This document shows positions 16,603 to 26,690 of a stretch of 64,000 nucleotides of DNA, in pieces. The position numbers were made by a program, and so were the translations under genes. The stretch covers positions 86,874 to 150,873 of the forward strand of contig MGCS01000013.1 in assembly GCA_001790515.1 (NCBI GenBank), read 5' to 3'. A model generated the notes under the pieces. The model did not search any database and was not told where the DNA came from. It worked only from the letters and a program-made list of their open reading frames with translations. The DNA comes from Candidatus Saccharibacteria bacterium RIFCSPHIGHO2_12_FULL_44_22. GTDB lineage: Bacteria; Patescibacteriota; Saccharimonadia; Saccharimonadales; Saccharimonadaceae. The stretch's first letter is position 1, and each line of letters starts with the position of its first letter.

Positions 16603-19086
16603 ATGCAAGATGATTTCGCAGAATTTGTAACGCACCTGACTGACAATGCTCGGACGAGTTTGCAGCATGCTGATGCGATTGCTCGTGGATATGGAAGTGC
16701 CTATATTGGTACTGAACATCTGTTACTTGGCGTATTGGCACAAGGGTCTTCGGTGGGAGCAAAAGTCTTGGCAGATGCGGGCGTGACGCTAGACCGCGCG
16801 GAACTGGCACTAAATTTGACGCCGCGAACACTCGTAGTCAGTACGGGCGCGAAAGGGCTATCCGAAACGGCGAAACTAACACTCAAAATGAGCTGGGAGA
16901 TTGCCCAAGAATTTAATCAAGATTTTTTAGGCACAGAACACATCCTTTACAGCATTCTTAGTCAAAAGAACGCTCGTGCGACAGTACTGCTGCGCGATAT
17001 GAACATCGATGTACCAAACTTAACCTCTGATCTAGAAGGGTTTTTTGATCGTCAACATAACGATTATCAAGAAGCCATGGGCGACGCTGCAACACGCCCA
17101 GCCAAAAAACAAAAGAAGTCCGGTGCGCTTGAAACATACGGTACCGATCTGACAGCTCGTGCAAAGCAGGGCAAACTAGACCCAGTGATCGGTCGTGATG
17201 CACAGGAAGAGCGCATGGTGACAATTCTCAGTCGGCGAACAAAGAACAATCCAGTACTTATTGGTGAACCTGGGGTTGGTAAAACGGCTATTGTCGAAGG
17301 GTTAGCGCAACGAATTGCTCGCGAAGACGTCCCTGATCACCTACTGGACAAGCGAGTCATTCAGCTTGATCTAGCTGGTATGATTGCCGGAACCAAATAT
17401 CGTGGCGAGTTTGAAGAGCGACTCAAAAAGGTCGTTGACGAACTAAAGGCACAAAAGAATGTCATTGTGTTTATCGATGAGCTACATTTGCTAGTGGGTG
17501 CTGGTGCGGCTGAAGGTGCACTGGACGCGGCGAATATGCTCAAACCTGCCCTAGCTCGTGGCGAATTGCATTTGATCGGTGCGACAACGCTTGATGAATA
17601 CCGCAAGCATATCGAAAAAGATACGGCGCTCGAACGTCGATTCCAAACAATTATCGTTCCAGAACCAAGCCTGAAAGACACGATTGCTATTATCAAAGGT
17701 CTGCGGTCGTACTATGAGGCTCACCATGGCGTCAAGATGAGCGACGAGGTGTTAGAAGATGCTGTGTATATGGCTGATCGCTACGTCAGGGAGCGGTTTA
17801 TGCCAGACAAGGCGATTGATGTCATAGATGAAGCAGCAGCGCTTGTTCGCGTAAAGACTGGCCGTAAACCAAGCAAAGTTCGTGATTTTACGCGCCAGCT
17901 AAAGAATCTAAATGAAAAGATGGATGAGGCGGTCGCTGCTGAAGATTATGAACGTGCAGCGCTCTATAAAACACGTATTAGTCAAATCACCTCAAAGTTA
18001 GAAGAGACTAGAGAGGCATTTGAGCAAAAATCTCCGATAGAGCTCAATGACGAAGATATTGCGCATGCAATTGCGATGATGACGGGTATTCCAGTGAAGC
18101 GTGTTCAGAAATCTGAGGCAAAACTGTTGCGACACCTCGAAAAACACCTGGGTAAATACATTATTGGCCAGCACGAAGCAGTCGAGAAAGTGTCGCGAGC
18201 GATACGTCGAAGTCGAAGTGGTGTTGCGAGCAACAAGCGTCCAATCGGATCATTCGTGTTTATGGGACCAACGGGTGTTGGCAAGACAGAACTCGCAAAA
18301 GTATTAGCACGCGAAGTGTTTGGCAATGACGATGCGCTTATCAAAATCGATATGAGCGAATTTGGCGAGCGACATAATACAAGTCGGTTGCTCGGTGCCC
18401 CCGCTGGATATGTCGGCTACGAAGATGGCGGCCAGTTGACGGACAAGATTCGTCGTCAGCCATATAGCGTCGTGTTATTTGATGAGATCGAAAAGGCTCA
18501 TCCTGAAGTATTCCAGCTATTATTGCAACTGCTTGAGGACGGCACCTTAACTGATGCCAAGGGGCGCAAAGTTGATTTTACAAACGCCATCATTATCCTG
18601 ACGAGCAACTTGGGTGCTGACAGAATGATGAAAGAGTCGTCGCTAGGATTCCATACAGTTACAAAATCTGACAAAAAGAAGCTGGACGACACACATGCTG
18701 AAAATGCAGAAGCAGCCAAAGATGCATTATCAAAAATGATGCGTCCAGAACTACTCAATCGGTTTGACGCGGTTGTAACATTCCGCGCCCTTACCCGCGC
18801 AGAGGTCAGCAAGATATTCGATGCTCTTGTCGACGAACTGCAGTCTCGTTTGATACGTAAGGGTATTCATTTGGCTATAAAGCCAGCTGCAAAGCGACTT
18901 TTGATTGACAAAGGCTATGACGAAAAGTATGGTGCGCGGCCACTGCGTCGAGCTATCCAAGATGAACTTGAACACAAGCTAGCAGATGGTATACTAGCAG
19001 GAGAATACGAAAAGGGGAGCGTACTGACCATCAGTGCTGCGAAGGGCGAAATTACTGTCAATGTCACACATGAAGACGACAAATAG
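16603..19086 (+). CDS. clpC: ATP-dependent Clp protease ATPase subunit ClpC
   Basis: An 827-residue Hsp100 unfoldase that feeds substrates to ClpP. The N-terminal double Clp-N repeat spans about residues 1-145. The first AAA+ domain has Walker A GEPGVGKT (about 221-228). A UVR-like coiled segment ([21 protein letters not shown], about 440-460) marks ClpC rather than ClpA or ClpB. The second AAA+ domain has GPTGVGKT (about 556-563), followed by the ClpB-D2 small domain to about 815. It is the partner of the clpP at 45076, which carries a matching CIRCE-type operator. The 3' end overlaps the next gene by 17 nt, suggesting co-transcription. Confidence 0.96.
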   Translation: MQDDFAEFVTHLTDNARTSLQHADAIARGYGSAYIGTEHLLLGVLAQGSSVGAKVLADAGVTLDRAELALNLTPRTLVVSTGAKGLSETAKLTLKMSWEIAQEFNQDFLGTEHILYSILSQKNARATVLLRDMNIDVPNLTSDLEGFFDRQHNDYQEAMGDAATRPAKKQKKSGALETYGTDLTARAKQGKLDPVIGRDAQEERMVTILSRRTKNNPVLIGEPGVGKTAIVEGLAQRIAREDVPDHLLDKRVIQLDLAGMIAGTKYRGEFEERLKKVVDELKAQKNVIVFIDELHLLVGAGAAEGALDAANMLKPALARGELHLIGATTLDEYRKHIEKDTALERRFQTIIVPEPSLKDTIAIIKGLRSYYEAHHGVKMSDEVLEDAVYMADRYVRERFMPDKAIDVIDEAAALVRVKTGRKPSKVRDFTRQLKNLNEKMDEAVAAEDYERAALYKTRISQITSKLEETREAFEQKSPIELNDEDIAHAIAMMTGIPVKRVQKSEAKLLRHLEKHLGKYIIGQHEAVEKVSRAIRRSRSGVASNKRPIGSFVFMGPTGVGKTELAKVLAREVFGNDDALIKIDMSEFGERHNTSRLLGAPAGYVGYEDGGQLTDKIRRQPYSVVLFDEIEKAHPEVFQLLLQLLEDGTLTDAKGRKVDFTNAIIILTSNLGADRMMKESSLGFHTVTKSDKKKLDDTHAENAEAAKDALSKMMRPELLNRFDAVVTFRALTRAEVSKIFDALVDELQSRLIRKGIHLAIKPAAKRLLIDKGYDEKYGARPLRRAIQDELEHKLADGILAGEYEKGSVLTISAAKGEITVNVTHEDDK

Positions 19087-20062
19087 ACTAGGGTCATTTA
19101 TTGGTTTAGCGGTCGGGTTAAGCCTGACCGCTGTTGCCATATTTTTGGTATTCAACCGGCAATATGTATATGACGTCATCTCGTATCACCAATATGAACC
19201 AACAGCTGCGGTGACAGCGATCGCTGATCGAACAACCATGACCGACACTGGTAAGTTCTATTTTTATGCCAGTCATCCACGAATCGATGGCGCGGCGGCT
19301 TTTAATGAAGAATGTAATCGTCATGAGGAAAGTAGTGCAATACTGGGGTGCTATAGCGGGTTTCGTATCTTTGTCTACGATATTGCTGATGAGCAACTCG
19401 ATGGGATCAAAGAAGTAACGGCGGCGCATGAGATGCTTCATGCAGCATATCAGCGACTATCGGATTCTGAAAAGATGACACTGAACAAGTTGTTACAACA
19501 AGAATATGCCAAACATTCTGATAATAAAGAGCTGGTGGAGCGAATGGCGTTTTACGATCGTAATGAGCCCGGCCAGGAGAACAACGAGCTACATTCCATA
19601 CTTGGTACGGAGTTTTCTGATCTCGATCCGAGACTTGAGCAGCATTACGCCAAATATTTTAACAATCGACAAACAATAGTTGATCTGCACGCCAAGTATG
19701 CGGGTGTATTTAATGAGTTAAAATCAAAATCAGAAACGCTTGCTGCTCAGCTAAAGCAACTTGGCGCGGCTATTGAAACAGATTCATCCTCGTACAATAA
19801 ATCAGTGACAAATTTGAATACAACTATCCAGTCCTTCAATAGCCGAGCAGCTGCGGGCAATTTTGCGTCGCAAGCCGCCTTTGATAGAGAGAAAGCGCAG
19901 CTGATGAGTCGGATTAGTCAACTCGATGCGCAGCGAAAGGCGATTGATAACGACCTCGCATTGTACGAAAAATTACGGCTTGAATACAATCAAACGGCCG
20001 CTGCTTCAAACAAATTATACGAGAGTCTTGATAGTAACTTAGCCCCGACACCATCAGTCTAG
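19070..20062 (+). CDS. Membrane-anchored protein with HExxH motif and C-terminal coiled coil
   Basis: A 330-residue protein with one N-terminal membrane segment (about residues 9-28) and the rest probably outside the cell. AAHEMLHAAY (118-127) contains an HEMLH zinc-metalloprotease-type motif with E121 as the possible catalytic base. A possible third ligand is not clear. Residues about 210-320 are rich in K, E, Q and S with heptad spacing and look like a coiled coil. Its ATG lies inside the clpC 3' end, so the two are probably co-transcribed. A role in envelope quality control with ClpC is only a guess. The family is not recognised. Confidence 0.8.
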   Translation: MKTTNRLGSFIGLAVGLSLTAVAIFLVFNRQYVYDVISYHQYEPTAAVTAIADRTTMTDTGKFYFYASHPRIDGAAAFNEECNRHEESSAILGCYSGFRIFVYDIADEQLDGIKEVTAAHEMLHAAYQRLSDSEKMTLNKLLQQEYAKHSDNKELVERMAFYDRNEPGQENNELHSILGTEFSDLDPRLEQHYAKYFNNRQTIVDLHAKYAGVFNELKSKSETLAAQLKQLGAAIETDSSSYNKSVTNLNTTIQSFNSRAAAGNFASQAAFDREKAQLMSRISQLDAQRKAIDNDLALYEKLRLEYNQTAAASNKLYESLDSNLAPTPSV

Positions 20063-20076
20063 GCTATACTGGTACT

Positions 20077-21432
20077 ATGGCCAAAGCAAGAACTCAGTTC
20101 ATCTGTCAAAACTGCAATGCAAGCTATCCGAAATGGACAGGTAAGTGCGACAACTGCGGTGAGTGGAATACACTCGTCGAACAGCTACCCGTCGCAAGTG
20201 GTAATTCGGCGGTTGCTCGTGGTGCCAGTTCGGGGAGAGTACTTGTTCCGCAGACTATGCAAGCAATCGGTGCAGAGAAAAGTATTCATCGGTTAGGCAC
20301 AGGTATTGCCGATCTCGACATTGTTCTTGGCGGCGGCATCTTGCCAGGGGGTGTTGTGCTGCTGGCAGGACAACCTGGTATTGGGAAGAGTACATTGTTG
20401 CTGCAAATAACTGCTCATATCGCTCAGACGCAGCCAGTGTTATACGCGAGTGGCGAAGAATCTGCTGGTCAAGTAAAATTACGAGCAGAACGATTAGGTG
20501 CACACACAAGCGAGCAGCTGAGTTTTGTGGCAAGTACCAGCGCGGATGACATTGCGGCAACGATTCGTAGCGGAGCATATAAATTAGTGATCATTGATTC
20601 TATCCAGACTCTTAGTCTAGACGAGATTACAAGCGCCCCTGGTAGCGTCAGTCAAATTACAAACAGTAGTAATGTGATTATTCGTGCTGCCAAAGAAGCC
20701 GGCGCTGCTGTCGTGTTAGTGGGGCACGTCACAAAAGAAGGAAGCATTGCAGGTCCAAAAGTTTTGGAGCATCTTGTTGATGTTGTGTTGCAGTTTGAAG
20801 GCGACAGATATGGCGGATTCAAAGTAGTCCGAGCAATCAAAAACCGTTACGGTAGTACGGCAGAGGCGGCGATATTTGAGATGGCCGAAGAAGGCTTGCG
20901 TGTCGTCGAGAATCCGTCCGCTGCACTTTTGGCCGAACGACAAAATGCGGATGGGTCTGTTGTCATGGCAACGCTAGAAGGTACTCGGCCACTGCTGGTA
21001 GAAATCCAGGCACTTGTCAATCCGACCAGTTTCGGGTATCCTAAACGTACAGCAAGTGGGTTTGATCTTAACCGACTCAATGTACTCATCGCAGTTCTGG
21101 AACGACGGACAAAATTGAATTTATCAGATAAAGATATCTACATCAACGTCGTTGGTGGACTACGACTTGCTGATCCAGCGGCTGATCTCGCTGTGTGTAT
21201 GGCAATTGCAAGTGCAAGTGCTGGCCGTCGACTTGACGAAAATGTGGTTGTCTTTGGTGAAGTGGGGCTTGGTGGCGAAGTACGAAGTGTCCTTAGTAGT
21301 GATCGTCGTGTCGCCGAGGCAAAGAAACTCGGGTTTACTCAAGCGATTGCTCCAAAATACGGCAATAAAAATACATTTATCAAAGGTGTTGGCGATTTGC
21401 GACAGGCATTGATCGACTACCTTCAAAAATAA
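20077..21432 (+). CDS. radA: DNA repair protein RadA/Sms
   Basis: RadA is a RecA-like ATPase/helicase that extends strand exchange and processes recombination intermediates, including in natural transformation. The 451-residue protein has the N-terminal zinc finger C-x2-C...C-x2-C (about 10-30), Walker A GQPGIGKST (about 107-115), the RadA-specific KNRYG motif (about 260-264), and the C-terminal Lon-protease-like P domain (about 340-450). Extended -10 GGC-TATACT (20065-20070) is 6 nt before the ATG, so it can be transcribed as a leaderless message even though it follows the preceding gene by 14 nt. Confidence 0.96.
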   Translation: MAKARTQFICQNCNASYPKWTGKCDNCGEWNTLVEQLPVASGNSAVARGASSGRVLVPQTMQAIGAEKSIHRLGTGIADLDIVLGGGILPGGVVLLAGQPGIGKSTLLLQITAHIAQTQPVLYASGEESAGQVKLRAERLGAHTSEQLSFVASTSADDIAATIRSGAYKLVIIDSIQTLSLDEITSAPGSVSQITNSSNVIIRAAKEAGAAVVLVGHVTKEGSIAGPKVLEHLVDVVLQFEGDRYGGFKVVRAIKNRYGSTAEAAIFEMAEEGLRVVENPSAALLAERQNADGSVVMATLEGTRPLLVEIQALVNPTSFGYPKRTASGFDLNRLNVLIAVLERRTKLNLSDKDIYINVVGGLRLADPAADLAVCMAIASASAGRRLDENVVVFGEVGLGGEVRSVLSSDRRVAEAKKLGFTQAIAPKYGNKNTFIKGVGDLRQALIDYLQK

Positions 21433-21451
21433 TAGATAGGAATAATTCTAC

Positions 21452-22519
21452 GTGAACAATGAAACAATAATCATATTAGCGGTACTTATCGTACTGCTAG
21501 TCGAAGTGACGTATTTAGTAAAAAAACTACCACGGTCACAAAACGGAAGCAAAAAACGAATGATCTTGGTTGATACGTCTGTGTTGATTGATGGCCGTAT
21601 TAAATCTGTTGCAAAAACTGGCTTTATCGGTGATCTACTCGTGATCCCTCGCAGCGTTATTGGTGAACTACAATTCCTCGCGGACAATGCCGATCATGAT
21701 AAGCGTTCTCGTGCCCGCTACGGCCTTGATGTCGTCAAAGACTTGCAGGAGATGGAACAGGTGGAAGTAACGATTCTACAGGACGGCAGCAAGGCTTCTG
21801 AAGGCGTTGACGAACGGCTATTAACGCTCGCGAAGAAACATCGTGCGGCAATTTGCACGATTGACTACAATTTAAACAAAGTGGCAGTTGTTGAAGATAT
21901 TGTCGTTCTGAATATCAATGAACTGGCACAAAATCTACGTATGAGTCATTTACCAGGTGAACGTATACGGATTGAGTTAGTGCAAAAAGGTCAAGATAGT
22001 CATCAGGGAGTCGGGTATCTGCCTGATGGTACGATGGTTGTTGTCGAGCATGCAGTCAAACAGATAGGTGAAATAGTCGAGATCGAATTCATTCGAAGTC
22101 TGCAAACGGCAGCTGGCAAAATGATGTTTGCCAAACGAGTTGGTGCCGAGGCGACTAAAAAACCGGAAAAAGGTATCGTACAAAAACTAAAAACAATAAA
22201 AGTACTTAAAAAAGAGACTGCTGAACCTGCCTCTGTGCAACCTCAGGTAGCTGTCGAGACTGCTCCTGCGGCGGTATTCCATAGTGAATCGCTCCGTGGA
22301 TCAGGCAAAAAACAGCAGCGTACACCACGACCCGCTGGCAAAAAGCCACTGACCCAGCCTCGAACAAGCGAACGTCGACAATCGCCACAGAGTGAGACAG
22401 GCGAGACGAAGCGGCAGGATGTGTCTCAATCTTCAAAACAGTCACGACAACGTTCATCAAAGCCAAAAACTTCCGCTCAGCGAGAAGCGGCATTAATTGA
22501 CTTGGTTGATAATCAGTAG
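21452..22519 (+). CDS. PIN-TRAM domain membrane ribonuclease-like protein (YacL family)
   Basis: A 355-residue protein with one N-terminal membrane helix (about residues 4-23). A PIN nuclease domain follows: ILVDTSVLIDGRI (about 38-50, first acidic residues), E near 68, DER near 119 and CTIDYN near 135. A TRAM RNA-binding domain spans about residues 170-235. A long basic Gln/Ser/Lys tail (about 250-355) is unusual and likely disordered. It starts with GTG. Family members are predicted endoribonucleases resembling VapC toxins, but this one has no antitoxin partner. It lies 19 nt after radA and is probably in the same unit, an arrangement also common in Firmicutes. Confidence 0.88.
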   Translation: MNNETIIILAVLIVLLVEVTYLVKKLPRSQNGSKKRMILVDTSVLIDGRIKSVAKTGFIGDLLVIPRSVIGELQFLADNADHDKRSRARYGLDVVKDLQEMEQVEVTILQDGSKASEGVDERLLTLAKKHRAAICTIDYNLNKVAVVEDIVVLNINELAQNLRMSHLPGERIRIELVQKGQDSHQGVGYLPDGTMVVVEHAVKQIGEIVEIEFIRSLQTAAGKMMFAKRVGAEATKKPEKGIVQKLKTIKVLKKETAEPASVQPQVAVETAPAAVFHSESLRGSGKKQQRTPRPAGKKPLTQPRTSERRQSPQSETGETKRQDVSQSSKQSRQRSSKPKTSAQREAALIDLVDNQ

Positions 22520-22596
22520 GTTGTTAAAACCAGGTCTAGCCGCTCCTAGATTTGTTACCGTGTAACACACTTTAAATTTACGAATCACTGTAGACG

Positions 22597-22642
22597 ATAG
22601 ACAAAGACTGTTCCGGTAATTACCGGAACAGTCTTTGTCTAT
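22597..22642. terminator. Perfect 46-bp palindrome, bidirectional terminator
   Basis: A perfect inverted repeat of 23 bp per arm with no loop bases, centred at 22619/22620 on GGTAA|TTACC. It separates the convergent PIN-TRAM and penicillin-binding protein genes and can fold into a long hairpin in either transcript, with AT-rich outer arms. Confidence 0.85.
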
Positions 22643-22661
22643 TTGATCTATTATTAGGAGT

Positions 22662-25349
22662 TCAGTTGCTTGTCGTATACGTTTGCGACGCTTCACCGGT
22701 GTAGTACAGGTTGTCTGTAACAACAGCACTGATGGTCTGTGGGCCTTCGGTAGTGAAAGTGTAGCTGGTTGTATAATCACCTGGGCCTCCGATAGGAACA
22801 GTACTGACTGTTGCACCGCCCACTTTGATATCGAGGGTCGTTAACTGTGCTTTGCCTTGATTAGTCGTGACTTTGATAGTGTAAGTGTTTCCGCTGCTTT
22901 TGCTAATGTCAATGTTACTGACTGTCGGTTTTGCATCTTCACATTTATGAAGGTCGTCTTGCTTACTTCCATCGTAGCCATCGTTGGCGACAATGATTTG
23001 CTTCTTTGTGACTGGATCTGTCGATTTTAGGACGCTAATCTGTATCTTAGCACCCTCTGGCGTACAATCAGTCGCTAGTTTTTTAGATACACGATCAAAA
23101 GTTTCTTTTGTACTTATTTGGGCGGCGTTCTTGTTATACCATGACGGGTATAGTTCATTACCAATCTTTTGTATGCCGGCTGGTTGAGTGAACCAGTCAC
23201 CTTGTTTCCATTTGCCCTCTTTTGCATACACCTGTTGGTGCGCATATGTCATGACTGAGTTGACAATTGGTCCAGGGATCGATGAGTTCCCGTTTTTGAG
23301 TGGCTGTGTAGCTTGGTTGCCTAGCCATACGCCCATAGTAATGGATGGGCTATAGCTCATCATCCAAATATCTTTTGATTTGCCGTCGACATCAGATGTA
23401 CCTGTCTTGGTCGCTGTCTTGACGCGACCTTGGTCAACAACGATGCCTGGGAAATTGCGTCCGTACAATCCAGCTCGTGCATTGTCATCGGCAAGGATAT
23501 CACTGAGGATGTAGCTGACTTGAGGATCGACGACTTGCTTTTTGTCTTCGTCTTTCCATGATTTGAGTGTTTCATTTTGACTGTTTTTTACTTCGAGTAC
23601 AGATGTTTGGGGTTTGTAGACGCCGCCTCTTGCAAGTGTTGCGAACGCATTGACGTGATCAACCATACGCGTTCCACAGCCTCCAATAGCGGATGCAAGA
23701 CTTACTTGTTGATCCTGTCCTTGTGTACAATAATTCTTGTCACCGACATCGCGAATGAGTTGGAGGGTTGGTTGTATCCCGGCAATCTCCATAGCTTTGA
23801 TAGCTGGGATATTGCGCGATAGTGCTAGGCTGGAACGAATAGATATATTACCTCTAAATCCTTTATCGGCGTTAATTGGCGTATATGTTCCATTTAAGAA
23901 ACTTGTTTTAACATCTGGAATGACTGTTCCGCTGCCATAGATATTTTTGTTAGCATCGGGTTGCTGGGCTAGTAGTTGTGCATAGACTAGGGGTTTTATA
24001 GTTGAACCTGGTTGAATGTAGGCTGTTGCTGCGTTGTCCTGGCCAAATCCCGCATAATTAAAGTCCCTACTGCCGACTAGCGCAATAATCTGCCCAGTCT
24101 GGCTATCTTCAACGGTGGCTGCGCCATTTTCGAATCCAGCATAGTTTGGTTTGCAGTTGTATGAATTATCCGTACAATCGAACATATCTTTCATGCTTTC
24201 TTCGAGTTTGTTCTGAATGCCGAGATCAAGTGTTGTCGTGACGGTGAGTCCGCCTTTACCGACAGTTGCCTTGCCCAGTTCTGACTCTAGTTGACTTCTT
24301 ACCATTTGCACAAAATGAGGTGCTTTGATGTCACCATACTGAGCGGCTAGCGGCTGAATCCGATCAAGGATTGGCTCTGCCTTTGCAGTATCCGCATCCG
24401 CTCTGCTGACGTACCCCTGGTCAACCATGGCATCGAGCGTTTTATGCTGCCTGGTTATTAATGCCTCTTGACCATCAACGTTATACGGGTCGTATAGTCC
24501 AGGCTGATTAGGAATGCTCGCAAGCAGTGCAGATTCTGAGAGTGTCAGATCTTTGGCGTCTTTGTTGAAGTACGTCTTGGCGGCAGAAGCCACACCGTTA
24601 CGGCGGCCACCGTACGGAGATTCGTTGAGATAAAGGTTGAGAATTTGATCTTTGTCGTACATCCGCTCAACTTCTATTGATAAGATCATTTCCTTTATCT
24701 TTCGCGGTACGCCATTTAGCCCACGTTTTTGTGCTTCGTCGGCAAAGAATACTTGCTTAACAAGCTGTTGAGTGAGCGTCGAACCACCTTGGACGCTTCC
24801 GCCATTTGCGTTGTTGACAAGTGAACGCGCGATACCGGACACACTGACGCCACCGTGTTTATAAAAATCTTTGTCCTCGATAGCTATTGTTGCTTTTTTC
24901 ATTAATGGGCTGATGTCCTTGCCATCAACAACAACTTTGTAATCTTCACTTCCTTTATCTTCCCATAGAAGTGCTGTTTCACCACCAGCGGGGCCACGTT
25001 TATCGTAGTATTTGGTGACAGTCGTTTGGACGCGCTTGGCTAATTCTCCCGGTCGGATAGAATCAAGATCCTTTCGGTAGTAGGCAAATGCACCGCCGAT
25101 GACGATCAATGCCATCAAAACGCTTACTCCAGCGATTTTCGCGATCATCAAGCCGCCTTTTTTGCTGAACCAATATCCGTACACGCGTTTTGGATGGAGG
25201 CGTGCAAAGAATCGCTTAACAGGATGTTTCGGTAAGGTCGCTAAATATTCCGCTTTTTTACGAGCGACAGCGTCTTTTTTAGTGCGGCGTTTGTGCGCCA
25301 GATTAGAGTACACGCTCAATTTGCGCGAAGATGAAGGTTTTTTAGCCAC
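22662..25349 (-). CDS. Class A penicillin-binding protein (transglycosylase/transpeptidase)
   Basis: An 895-residue bifunctional peptidoglycan synthase. A basic cytoplasmic N-terminus (about 1-65) leads to a single membrane helix (about 66-91). The GT51 transglycosylase domain contains AIEDKDFYKHGG and GGSTLTQQLVKQ. The transpeptidase domain has STIK with active-site S449, SRN (about 511) and KTGT (about 646). A C-terminal Ig/FN3-like beta domain (about 800-895) ends the protein. It starts with GTG and has TGC-TATAAT on the minus strand about 40 nt upstream. It indicates a Gram-positive-like wall. Confidence 0.95.
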   Translation of the reverse strand: MAKKPSSSRKLSVYSNLAHKRRTKKDAVARKKAEYLATLPKHPVKRFFARLHPKRVYGYWFSKKGGLMIAKIAGVSVLMALIVIGGAFAYYRKDLDSIRPGELAKRVQTTVTKYYDKRGPAGGETALLWEDKGSEDYKVVVDGKDISPLMKKATIAIEDKDFYKHGGVSVSGIARSLVNNANGGSVQGGSTLTQQLVKQVFFADEAQKRGLNGVPRKIKEMILSIEVERMYDKDQILNLYLNESPYGGRRNGVASAAKTYFNKDAKDLTLSESALLASIPNQPGLYDPYNVDGQEALITRQHKTLDAMVDQGYVSRADADTAKAEPILDRIQPLAAQYGDIKAPHFVQMVRSQLESELGKATVGKGGLTVTTTLDLGIQNKLEESMKDMFDCTDNSYNCKPNYAGFENGAATVEDSQTGQIIALVGSRDFNYAGFGQDNAATAYIQPGSTIKPLVYAQLLAQQPDANKNIYGSGTVIPDVKTSFLNGTYTPINADKGFRGNISIRSSLALSRNIPAIKAMEIAGIQPTLQLIRDVGDKNYCTQGQDQQVSLASAIGGCGTRMVDHVNAFATLARGGVYKPQTSVLEVKNSQNETLKSWKDEDKKQVVDPQVSYILSDILADDNARAGLYGRNFPGIVVDQGRVKTATKTGTSDVDGKSKDIWMMSYSPSITMGVWLGNQATQPLKNGNSSIPGPIVNSVMTYAHQQVYAKEGKWKQGDWFTQPAGIQKIGNELYPSWYNKNAAQISTKETFDRVSKKLATDCTPEGAKIQISVLKSTDPVTKKQIIVANDGYDGSKQDDLHKCEDAKPTVSNIDISKSSGNTYTIKVTTNQGKAQLTTLDIKVGGATVSTVPIGGPGDYTTSYTFTTEGPQTISAVVTDNLYYTGEASQTYTTSN

Positions 25350-25471
25350 GTAATAACTTTCCCATAAGCAGTATTGCTATTCATTATAGCATCAATGTGC
25401 GTAGGTAAATAGGCAATTTGTGCGATTATTCTGTTACAATAAGCTGTAGAATTAACAGATAAGGAGCAGAC

Positions 25472-26683
25472 ATGACACTTTCCGAAGAACTGCAGTGGCG
25501 TGGGTTTTATAACCAAACGACATTCGACTCACCAAATGCATTAGATGAGCAGCAGTTTACTCTTTATCTTGGCACAGATCCATCTGGTGACAGTTTACAT
25601 GTTGGGCATCTGGCAGTCTATATGATGGTACGACGATTTATCGATCATGGACACGCTGTCGTGTTGCTCGTGGGTGGTGGTACAGGGCTAATCGGCGATA
25701 TGCGCGATACGGAAGAGCGTGATCTAAAGCCGCTTGATGAGATTGCACGCAACACGCTGGCGCTAAAAAACCAGGTTGAAACGCTATTTTCAGGCCAGTC
25801 GTTTGAACTTGTCGACAACTACGACTGGCTAAAAGACGTCACTATTATTCCGTTCCTTCGTGACATCGGTAAGTTATTCACCATGAACGAACTAACGAGT
25901 CGTGAATTTTACAAAGCGCGAACAGGCGAAGGATCGACCGGCCTCAGCTATGCAGAATTTACGTACACAATCTTGCAGGGCTATGACTACTATCATCTTC
26001 ACGAAACAAAGGGTGTTAATCTACAAATCGGCGGCTCTGACCAGTGGGGTAATTTATTATCGGGTGTCGAGTTGATCCGTAAAAAGACCGGCCGTACCGT
26101 ACACGCATTGTCGTCGCCACTTGTGGTCAACAAATCAACAGGTCGTAAATTTGGTAAATCAGAAGGCGGTGCCGTATGGCTAGACGCTGCAAGGACGAGT
26201 GTCTATGCTTTTTACCAGTTTTGGCTGAATACCGACGACGAATCCGTTGTCGAGTATTTAAAACTCTTTACGCTACTCTCTAAACAACAAATTGATGAAA
26301 TTATAGCAGAGCACACGGCAAATCAAGGATTACGAATTGCCCAAAAAGCGCTTGCACGTGAAGTAACGGTACTCGTACACGGTGACGAGCGAACGCAAGG
26401 CGTCATAAATGTTACCGGTGTTTTGTTTGGTGCCTCTGCATTTACTGATCTGAGTGCTGACGACCTGTCCATTCTCGCTATCGAAATCCCGACCGTCGCT
26501 ATGGGGGTTACGATCTCGGATGCATTATTGGCCGCTGGCGTCGTGCAAAGCAAGGGCGAGGTTCGACGTCTCATTCAGAACGGCGGTATATCCGTCAATA
26601 GCGTAAAAGTAAACGATGACTCGATCATCGGTACTGTCTCGCTGATTAAAAAAGGTAAAAATACTTTTGTATTAGTAAAATAG
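25472..26683 (+). CDS. tyrS: Tyrosyl-tRNA synthetase
   Basis: It charges tRNA-Tyr with tyrosine. The 403-residue class I enzyme has the HIGH-type HVGHL motif (about residues 45-49), the tyrosine-binding segment YDYYHLHE, GGSDQWGN (about 188-195), and KFGKS (about 230-234) as the KMSKS loop. A C-terminal S4 RNA-binding domain spans about 340-403. AAGGAG lies 8 nt before the ATG. It is divergent from the penicillin-binding protein gene and closely followed by a YibE/F gene. Confidence 0.96.
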   Translation: MTLSEELQWRGFYNQTTFDSPNALDEQQFTLYLGTDPSGDSLHVGHLAVYMMVRRFIDHGHAVVLLVGGGTGLIGDMRDTEERDLKPLDEIARNTLALKNQVETLFSGQSFELVDNYDWLKDVTIIPFLRDIGKLFTMNELTSREFYKARTGEGSTGLSYAEFTYTILQGYDYYHLHETKGVNLQIGGSDQWGNLLSGVELIRKKTGRTVHALSSPLVVNKSTGRKFGKSEGGAVWLDAARTSVYAFYQFWLNTDDESVVEYLKLFTLLSKQQIDEIIAEHTANQGLRIAQKALAREVTVLVHGDERTQGVINVTGVLFGASAFTDLSADDLSILAIEIPTVAMGVTISDALLAAGVVQSKGEVRRLIQNGGISVNSVKVNDDSIIGTVSLIKKGKNTFVLVK

Positions 26684-26690
26684 TGTCGTG

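Noticed and set aside
25380..25471. T-box riboswitch or attenuator before tyrS
   Set aside because: The spacer is too short and has no T-box sequence, terminator hairpin or Tyr-rich leader ORF.
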